Assembly (NCBI GenBank): GCA_037178855.1
Contig: JASJZC010000006.1
Location: forward strand, 7,316,001 to 7,380,000
Reading direction: 5' to 3'
Length of the DNA: 64,000 nt
From: Oscheius sp. JU75
Taxonomy: Eukaryota > Nematoda > Chromadorea > Rhabditida > Rhabditidae
A program made the position numbers and the translations under genes. The notes below the pieces were generated by a model. That model made no database searches. It saw nothing but the letters and a program-made list of their open reading frames with translations, and was not told the origin of the DNA. Shown one piece after another: positions 36,436-45,025 of this stretch (position 1 is the stretch's first letter; each line of letters begins with the position of its first letter).

Positions 36436-36761
36436 TTATCTTCGGCTACCGTACATAACTTGATTATTGTTGTCAACACTTTCTCCACGTAATTTCAACT
36501 TCAAATGATGGAAATTGCCGCGCGGATTATGAAGAAGAGGTATGGTATTTACAGTAATAGGTGGCTGGAGATCTGAATACGCTGCGCAAGCCGCATCGCG
36601 TGCCTTAAAGGACTGTATTGACCTGGAGCAGAGATAAAGTAAGGACAAGAGAAAAAGAAGTTTGAATTGGATAGACTTACTTTGGGACTGAATACAGACG
36701 GAAATAAGCTTGAGAATGTGAAATATGGTTATTCGAACTCCCGCGAGTTCCTGACTGGGTA
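36436..36761 (-). CDS. 3' exons of an unidentified gene
   Basis: Two minus-strand exons, 36761-36681 and 36622-36436, join in phase (AA|G) across a 58-bp intron. The encoded end is 'TQSGTRGSSNNHISHSQAYF', then 'SIQSFKARDAACAAYSDLQP', then 'GESVDNNNQVMYGSRR' and TAA at 36436. The composition (Asn/Ser/Gln-rich, hydrophilic, no low-complexity run) and phase agreement support coding. The first exon starts in mid-codon after a TTTTTTCACAG acceptor and no upstream exon could be found, so the 5' end is missing here. No domain recognised. It lies 280 bp upstream of the zinc-finger ATG on the same strand. Confidence 0.5.
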
Positions 36762-37438
36762 CTGTGAAAAAATTGCAGGAATTTGAAATTTCCGCTCTGC
36801 CTAATTTTTTTCTCGGACCCTGTTTTCACTTTTCTTTCCCAGAACTTCTGTGCTTTTTTATGTTTCTTTCTCCCCCCGATTTGCTTTTGCTATGAAGGGC
36901 AGTCTTTGCGAATAAAATACTTAGAAGAAAAACGTGAGTTATACTGGGTCTTGCAACGAAACCCCCCTGGCCAAAATTTCAGTCAAACTTTCAATTTTCT
37001 TTCAAAATTTCAAACAGAAATTTCAACTCCAAAAATCATTTTTAGAGCAGCATGAAACTGCTGTGATGGCAAGGGCCTTGATTTCCCGATATACAATGTA
37101 GAAGAAGAGATCCTGTCTGGTCTGGGGGTAGCGTAACTTTTTTGGTAACTACGCTTGTCTATCACATCTGTTTTTTTAAAAGACTCTTGCTGTCACTCGC
37201 GCCTATCGAGACATCATCATGCCCAGGGTATGCTTTGATTGTTAGCCTAGAGTAACTGGTTCTTTCAGGAAGTCTTTCTGGTTTATAGGCAATGAAAGGG
37301 GCTTCCCTAAAACTTCTCTATGAATCTTGTTGTTCATTTATGTTACTGTTGGCAACCCATCATCTTACCGTTCTTCATACAATCCCGTTGTTTGGGGTGT
37401 CCCGACTCTGATCAATAAAAGTATTTCAGGTGGGAAGT

Positions 37439-39756
37439 ATGGCGAGAAAGTCCATACGGACAAACGGGTCTCCTCCGGTAGTGCGAGCCGAAGAATCTCC
37501 AAAAGAAGTGGACGAGTGGGATTGTGTGGCTGTTCACGAATGGCTCTCAGCAAATGGTTTTTCCGATTACGCCGAGAGTATTGCCAGTGTTCACAAGGTT
37601 TCTTTCCCCTATAATTCTGTGCAGTTTTCTTGTAGATCGACGGTGCCACCTTGCTGATGCTTACCGAGAATGATCTTCGAGAGCCACCTCTCCAAATCAA
37701 ATGTCTCGGCGATATTAAGCGTCTTTTCAAGGCTATCCAGGAGTTCAAACGCGTATGTTTCCTTGTTTTCGTTATCAAAGGTGGTTAGTAAAAGAGGAAC
37801 ACTGAAATAGTTTGTGCCACTGGAGGAACTTCAAGATACTTTCTGCACTCTTGCAGAGGTTCCTAGTTGTGAAAAACGTTTCCTCATCTTTTGCATTGTG
37901 AACAGCAGCTAGTAAGTACGAATGATCGCTAAAAAAAGATGCTGAAAGAGGGTTAAAGGAAAAAAAAACAAGTTGTGCATATTTTTGACCTTTTCCAGCT
38001 ACACTTGTTTCAAAAAGCTATTTTAGTTTTCACCCTGAATCCAAAAAGACTGGGAAGCACATTAAACAAAAGGGACCTCCTAACAAACTAGAACAAAACC
38101 TTTTGCAGGAAGCCCACTATCGTCCAGCGCCGGAGGCTCATCCATTTGAATCCTCCGAGTCGGATCCCGCCGTCTGTCTCGAATACAATCGCCGACGAAA
38201 GTTTTCCATTTCCGGCGAAAGTGTCATTCTTAACACGAAAGAAAGTGCCGTCTTGGTGTTAGTTTTTTTTTTTTTTTCTCATAACCTTATTCTTCAGAGA
38301 CGATGAAACGAATGAGACGTTCCCGGCCGATATTACCCAAGTGAAGTTGATTTCCCGAGCGGAGCTGATCAAACACATCGAAAGCCCAGATACGAAGCTG
38401 AAGAGCTACGTCAAACTAGGAATCTCTTTTGCCTACTGTCTCTTTTCTCTTCTAATCACATCGTTTGTCATGACATTAGTTCACGATCGTGTGCCTGGTA
38501 AGAATTCTTGTCTCTTCCTTTGCATTCCTTTTTCCAGATATGAAGACATATCCGCCACTGCCCGATATTGTCCTAGACAATTTACCGCTGATTCCATGGG
38601 CTTTCGAAATGTGTGAGCTTATAGGAGTCATGCTGTCCACAATCTGCTTTACTGTCATTCTGTTCCACAAACATCGGTTTGCTTTTTCTCTGTTTATGCT
38701 GCAGTCATCCACTTCAGAGTTATAATCCTCCGGCGGATGTTCTCACTCGTTGGGACAGTCTTCTTCCTTCGCTGCGTCACCATGATGATCACTTCGCTCT
38801 CAGTTCCCGGTGGTCATTTGGAATGTCGGGCCAAGAGCTACGGAAGTTTGAAAGAGAAGCTCATTCAAGCATTCCACATCTGGTCCAAGCTGGGCATGTC
38901 GATCCAAGGTGTCCGAACCTGTGGAGACTACATGTTCAGTGGACACACGACGGTTATCACTCTCCTAAATCACTTCATCACAGAGTGTATGTGTTCGATA
39001 TGCATTTAAAAGCTGCTAATTTAGATACTCCTTATTCCTGGACAGGTCTTCACACATTGACATGGGTTCTCAATCTTTTCGGCGTCTTTTTCATCCTGGC
39101 CGGACATGAGCACTATTCTATCGACGTCTTCATTGGTAAGACCTTTGTCGGTTCTCATTTCGTAGTCATTTCCAGCCTTTTACATATCTTCGCGAATGTT
39201 CCTCTATTACCATGCCTACTCTTACAATCACGCCAACTTGACGGCAACAGATGAGCGAATGAGGATCTGGTTCCCGCTCATCTGGTTTTTTGAAGGCGGC
39301 AGTCCTGGAAAGGTGAGATTTCAGGTTCAACAGAGGACTTTTTTTGCTATAACATTTGACGCCATTTAACCATTGGTAGTGCTCAAGCTAAGCCAGAAAA
39401 ATATATCGAGAATACCCAAGTCGGCTTATATAAGGAGTCGTGCTTTTTCAGTCATTGCTCCGTCTTGTTTTTAACAGTCTGTTTGTAAGAAGTCCGGTTG
39501 GAAATTAGAGCATAGTGCGAGCTGTGGGTCTGCTCGAGCATAACCGAAATTTTCCATATAACATTCTTGACAATCTGTTTACTAGGTTGCTAACGAGTTC
39601 GAGCTTCCTCTCTCCTTCGCCATCCCGCGTGGTCTGCGTTCAAATCGGAGCAGTTCAGCTGCGCTCTGTCCGAAGCCCAAAACTCACGAAGTCAGAGCTG
39701 ATATTCGGAACGGAGTCACTCACAAGGCCAACGGTAACAGTAAGAAGAAAAACTAG
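37439..39756 (+). CDS. SMSr/SAMD8-type ceramide phosphoethanolamine synthase
   Basis: Nine exons (37439-37597, 37636-37752, 38109-38257, 38298-38497, 38538-38676, 38718-38986, 39025-39135, 39176-39312, 39586-39756) total 1,452 nt, 483 aa. An N-terminal SAM domain (about residues 25-92: '[19 protein letters not shown]', '[11 protein letters not shown]') precedes a six-span sphingomyelin-synthase fold. Catalytic motifs are present: '[10 protein letters not shown]' and 'GHEHYSIDV', giving the His-His-Asp triad. SAM plus synthase domains is the SMSr architecture, an ER enzyme that makes ceramide phosphoethanolamine and senses ceramide. The correct exon 6 acceptor is the second AG (CCACTTCAG), which restores '[20 protein letters not shown]'. 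A TATTTCAG acceptor 9 bases before the ATG suggests trans-splicing. Confidence 0.93.
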
Positions 39757-40045
39757 TGTCATTTCCCTCATTCCATATCAAAATTTGCCTACCTCGTGTA
39801 CATTTCTTAATTTTGAGCGTAATATCGTCCCCGTCCCGCCCCCCTCCCCCGTTTATATTTTAAGGGTATTTTTTTGTTCTCATCCATGTCGCTGTGATAG
39901 TTCTAGTCGATTTTTTTTTTAGATATTCCTTGTGCCACAGAAACTTTTAGAATGAAGTCTTTTTTCGTTTTGTACCAGATCAACTGGAAAACTGAACAGA
40001 GTGACTCGGAACATCATTTTATTTTGAACTTTCATTGCTTCTTCT

Positions 40046-41963
40046 TCAAGACGTCCCTTTATCTGCATTTTCCATATGAATAGTGTTTCTTCTCCTGCTC
40101 GCCGTCCTTGGACGAAAGCTTCCTCTGTTATCTTGCTCGAATCGAGTGTCCCACTGGTTCTGCAGGGACACAAAATACAAATGGCCCGCGTCCTTTTTGA
40201 TCGGCGCAGCTTGTTGGAGAAGACGTAAATGAGGAGCCGGGACGAGCCAGCCAATATATTTTAGATTCTTGACCATATGCACGATGTTCGAGTCGGTCAA
40301 AAAGACAGCCAAGGCTATGATTACTCCGCCTCTGGAAAGGATTCATATTGAGATTCAGACTCACGTCGCGATTAGAAAATTGAAAAGGGTGTCGAGAAAC
40401 TGCGATATCCAGCCGTCTTCAATAGAACGAAGTACATCGAGGTGACCGATCACGTAGACAGTAGCGTAGAATAGACACTGGATTCCGAGAACGAGAAAGC
40501 CGGTCATGAGTTGCTGCAAAATGCTGTGTTTATTGGGTGTCCGACATAATCTCGTTGTACCCAGTTATCTGTTATTGGTTAGGCTTCCTCCCCGTTTGAT
40601 TCACCCCCGGTCATAGCTCATCTCTGTCTACACAGTCACTAAATTTGTTCTCGGACAATTGGGTTGCTCATATGCTTCTTTCATGATTCCAGGAAAACAT
40701 CGAAAAATCCTTGGCTATTACTAGTCTCAAAAGAAGTGGGTCGAGTAAAAAGATCATAGTTCAGGATCAATTGTACAAGTGTCTCCAACTAACACTTGTC
40801 TAACTGACTTTTCCGTAGCTCATTGTCATTTGCTTACTTTTGTCGACCGAATGTTCTCGTCTAGTTGAAATCGAAGACTCAAAGTGTACGGTAGCCTGGC
40901 CAAATGGTGGTCTCTATTGATAATAGCTAATCGTGAATTGTTGTATCGATGAAGCAGAACGAAGCCGATGGCTCCTACGAGACAGTTAGCCACTCCGAGA
41001 CTGGCCAAATACCACCATGAAACTACTTCTGAACTTTTGAAAATATGTAAAGGAATCTTGTCTCACGATATGTCCAGAAGTAGCTGGCGATGGCGGAGGT
41101 AATATAGTTGCTGGTAATCAATGTGACAGGGATCCAGAGCCGACTCTTCCTCTCGTAGTCGGTTATGAAATAGGTGGCTGCCAGACGTTCAGAGAACACA
41201 TTACAAACGCTAAAAAAATGTTCTATTTTTCAGCTGCAAGGTCATTTTTCTGTGCTACGATGTTACTATCCTGTTATTTACCCACCACGGCGTGTTATGC
41301 CCATGCAAAAGGCGTCGCCAATTTTTCTCGCGCTATATTCCTATTTCGAGGGCGGAAATTCAAAATTAGTTCTCTAGCCGCTTTTTAGATTAATGTAGGG
41401 TATACTTTATACTGTGTCAAAAAAATAATCGGTTTAAACCAGATTTTCTGTAGGATACTGTACTTAAGGAAACGAGCGGCATTAGCTCCCAGTTTGAAAA
41501 AGTGGCGACGCGCATAACACGCCGTGCCACCGGGACCCAAATGTGTCTCGCCACGATACTAGGTGATTTACAGAAATGGCATCTTACCTACCCTGTTAAA
41601 ATGTTAGCAAAGAAGTGTGATCGCAATAGACTACAGCTAATGATTATATAGTTGTCTTCTGGCTGGCCTAAACGGATACTTTTACAGCATTTTCACGGTG
41701 TCCATACCGTTATAAACGAAAACGTTTAGTTGGAATAGGAGCGTGATGGCTCGACACGTCATGACGAGGTAATAGTAGACCATGAAGGATAGAATGATGA
41801 GACGGAGGTTGATATGAAGACGGACCTTGTAGGCAACTCGGATACCAATAACCCAAATGACGGCATTGAAGGGGAGAAGCACGAGCTCGGTGATGAAGAA
41901 GACTCGAAAGAGTTGAATATGCCGCGGGGGAACGAGGAACCAGAGACGATATTCCAGAGCCAT
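40046..41963 (-). CDS. Nematode Sre-class chemosensory 7TM receptor
   Basis: Exons 41963-41686, 41209-41067, 41028-40838, 40513-40365 and 40331-40046 sum to 1,047 nt, 348 aa. Seven hydrophobic spans are seen, for example 'FITELVLLPFNAVIWVIGI', 'LASLGVANCLVGAIGFVLL' and 'LMTGFLVLGIQCLFYATVYV'. Two signatures place it in the nematode-restricted Sre/Sra superfamily: 'FSERLAATYFI' after TM3 (in place of DRY) and 'LSLRFQLDENIRSTK' before TM6. These receptors sit in chemosensory cilia and detect environmental or pheromone ligands. The first intron, 41210-41685, is expanded by a 241-bp MITE-like insertion. The C-terminal 40 residues are basic and could be shortened by alternative splicing. Confidence 0.85.
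41286..41526 (-). repeat. MITE-like element with terminal inverted repeats, in an Sre-receptor intron
   Basis: The ends are CACGGCGTGTTATGC and its inverse GCATAACACGCCGTG, continuing inward to GGCGTCGCCA and TGGCGACGC. The four-base direct repeat CCAC flanks both sides (41282-41285 and 41527-41530) and is a candidate target-site duplication. The interior matches copies A and B near 20 kb in inverse orientation. No ORF. It is the best-preserved of the three copies. Confidence 0.85.
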
Positions 41964-42321
41964 CTCTCGTTGATTGGCGAGACTATAGCTCTTTCATTTG
42001 CTCCAATTGCACCTGGATCCCATTGACGACGACAGCTGGAAATTGGAAAAGAAAAAAGGACGTTCGTGTGGAAAAAGACTTCTAGAAATTTATTGCCAAA
42101 GACAAAAGGACTCATGCACAGTGATCAGAATTGAAAGACTTGCTTTGTACACATTCTAACAGACTACAGAATCTAGCTACCGCAGAAACTTTACCTGATA
42201 AAGGGTGGAAGTTTCCATGTTAGTGTTTGCGGTAACATTTGAAAAACAGAAGATTGCTTGTGTTGGAAATGGAAAAATGTGTAATTTGAAAGAGACCAGA
42301 TGAGATGACGCACGGGAGTAG

Positions 42322-43773
42322 TTAACCCTGGATACGGGGCTGGGGTGTCGTTTTCCGGTACTCCTGGACGTAATATTCGATCGTCTTCATTAGACCCTCG
42401 TCGAAAGGAGTCGTGCACTCCCAGCCCATCATCTGGAAACCGTTCTTTGGAAACGAAACGCTGCTTGAACTGCTGGCCCTGACCGGTCGACTTCAGCCTC
42501 CGTAAACAGCTCGCTAACTGGGTATGGTATACCGTACCAGCACAGATAGTATTTGTGGCAAGAATGAAGGCGGTCTCGCCCCGAACTCAGTCTGGTCTGT
42601 TCAAAAATTCAAACGCACATTTTTAATTTTTGAGAAGTCTATGTAGTACCGCCGGTCGTGATACGGTCGGTCGGGAATTGGTCGGAAGGACGGCGCACAC
42701 TCGTCTCTGAAACTTATATGTGTCCTGTTCCTCTTCTTTCTAACCTCTGCTGCAACTTATTAACAATAGCGTGAATTTTTCTCGTCAGCTCGATGTTTGT
42801 CATTTCGAAGTCCGTGCCAATGTTGTAGACTTCACCCTCATGTCCATCGAGACTGACTCTTCGAATAGCTTCGGCACAGTCGAAGACGAACATCCAACTG
42901 CGAGTGTGCAAACCATCTCCCATTAACGGATATGCCTTCTGTTCCAGAGCAAGTTTGGTGAACTTCGGGATAAGTTTGGTATCGGCCTGTCTTGGCCCGT
43001 AGACGTTATTCATTCGAACCATCACGTAAGGCAGTTTATAGGAGTGCTGAAAGTTTGAGGTCTTTTAACTTCGCACAGCAGCGGAAAGTTCAACCTCTTG
43101 AAGCTTGCCTCGTTCTTTTGAATAATTTCCACAGATAAACTCACATAGTAGGACCGAATGATCTGTTCACAAGCTGCCTTGCTAGCTGCGTAGGGATTTG
43201 TGGGATTGGGAAGACTCTTCTCGGTTTTGGGTGAACGGTCAGCATAAGAGTCTCCGTACACTTCATCTGAGCGATCTCTGTTACTCGGTTCTGTCCGAGA
43301 GTATACCTGTACTTATGTGAACAAGTCGTTTGATGCCGTGATAGCTTCTGTTGACGATGCTCTCCAAAAGTGTGGTGGTCGAGATGACATTGTCTCGGAT
43401 GGTCCCGACTCGATCGCTGTAGGATTCATCAACGTGTGTGATGGCTGCGAAGTGGATAATCATGTCCACATTGTGTTCTCTCAGAGTTTGATCCAGTTTC
43501 TCCTGATCTTCAAGCTTGGCCTCCTCGAAAACGTAGCGGCCAGAATCGCGGATGTTTTTCTCGATGTGGTTAGGCGATGCGCCAAAGGCCAATTTGTCGT
43601 AGTTTACAAACCTGAAAGAAACCCGATGTGACAAATCCAATAATTAGAAGCCTTCAAAACAAATGTAAGCTAGCCTACTTTGTGCTGCTCCATTTGGGAA
43701 AAGTGTCATTGATAAAATTCGAGCCAATAAAACCGGCGCCTCCTGTGATCAAGACACATCTCGGTTCCTCCAT
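42322..43773 (-). CDS. rml-2: dTDP-D-glucose 4,6-dehydratase (TGDS / RML-2 type)
   Basis: Exons 43773-43679, 43611-43307, 43266-43145, 43046-42745, 42706-42619 and 42432-42322 sum to 1,023 nt, 340 aa. It is an extended short-chain dehydrogenase with the NAD-binding 'ITGGAGFIGSNF' at residues 8-19. The catalytic 'ISTDEVYGDS' supplies the Thr-Asp-Glu of 4,6-dehydratases, and 'NPYAASKAACE' gives the Tyr-x3-Lys pair. 'NNVYGPRQ' and 'GDGLHTRSWMFV' are further family blocks. In nematodes this enzyme makes the 4-keto-6-deoxy intermediate for dTDP-rhamnose, probably for cuticle or surface coat. The last intron (42433-42618) skips to 'MMGWECTTPFDEG'. A GTTGCAG acceptor precedes the ATG by 9 bases. Confidence 0.93.
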
Positions 43774-43779
43774 CGACAG

Positions 43780-45020
43780 GTCCTGCAACAATTCCAAATA
43801 GAGATTTGCCAGAGAGAGGAGAAGACAAAAAGGATTCCAAGGCCAAGTTCGGAAGCTGCCGGCGGGTGAAAGCGCAATTTATAGGGGTTGGATGGCTGGA
43901 GCAGGTTCAAGACCTGCGTCGGGAGCCGGGAGAGACGACCATTCCCCACTTGGATCCGGATCGGCTTTTGGCTGGCGACTGACCGAAACCGCAATACTGA
44001 CGATGCGCGCGCCTTGTTGCGCCGCAGAACCCGTCACATTCGGAACAGACGCTATGCCGTTCGTAGAGGACAATTCCCACTCTTTTGAGGGACCGTGGGG
44101 TCCAAAAAGATCGACTTTGGAAGTAATCGGCAAACATTGGGAATGGGGGTACCTCTTCCTATTGAACTAAGCACCTCTACATCTGTCTCGTGAATAGGAA
44201 CCGTACCGAAGCATAGGAAATGTTTCTCGTCCTAGAAGACATTCTCTTACTGCTTACAGAATTTAACCTGTTAGACCATACCGTGCTACCTTACGTTTCA
44301 GGGTTGTCCACCTCTTTCCAAAGGTTTTAACTAAACAGTAGTCTTTTATGTAAGAACTCTAGCCTTCTCAGGCTTTGGGGATAAACGGCTTACATGATCA
44401 ATTACTCACAGTAACCAGTTCCGTCTACTCAGCTTACCCGCCACGGTCACAATGCATAAGAAGCCTTGCTTGCTGATCAAAGGGTTTGGTTAGGTGATAA
44501 GTCTACTCTTGTAGCACTCTCCTTTCGTAGATTGTAGACAGAGCGAAAGATCATCTGCTTGACCACCTGTTTCGTTTCTCTATACCCACACACTCTCTTG
44601 CCATTTCCCAGACCCGCCTGTCGGCGTATCATCTTATCCTTTTATAGGAATGCCGCGTCGAAAAGTCATAATCTTCGCGACATTCTCTCAGTCACACCTC
44701 TATTCTCCAAAGATTCTGGTAAATTCTGGTAAGAGGTCGGGTAATGTGATAAGATGCTGACATTAATGTGGCAGCAGTAATGGTAGCTCTCACAGACCGA
44801 TAGTAAGTTCCTAAACATTTGAAATTGAGGATACATTGCCAAAAACGGCGACCAGACAAGATAAGATCAATGAGAGACAGGTAAAACGGAATACAGACGG
44901 GGACATATCGACTATCGGGGCGAAAGGGGCGGAAAGTGAGAACTGCGACCCCGTTAGCCACGAAATTGCGGCGATATCTCCCAAATACCCCTTCCTACCT
45001 AGGTTTTTCATATTTATTCG
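43780..45020. other. Intergenic stretch with a GC-rich core
   Basis: No gene I can support. From about 43880 to 44110 the DNA is GC-rich and open in several frames: minus 43879-44133, Pro/Ser/Ala-rich and starting at a non-ATG codon; plus 43892-44170. None has a motif or a partner exon. The remainder to 45020 is AT-richer with no features. Confidence 0.35.
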
Positions 45021-45025
45021 AGAGA

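Noticed and set aside
37110-37160. Possible tRNA (gggtagcgtaac ... ggtaactacgc)
   Set aside because: It has an A-box-like string but no B-box and no acceptor stem. The match is probably a short inverted repeat.
42515-42537. Near-palindrome ctgggtatggtataccgtaccag as an operator
   Set aside because: It lies within the last intron of the TGDS gene; imperfect and too short to claim a function.
43879-44133. Thrombospondin-like Cys pattern in a minus frame of the GC-rich island
   Set aside because: Spacing is off, the conserved Trp is absent in that frame, and there is no ATG or partner exon.
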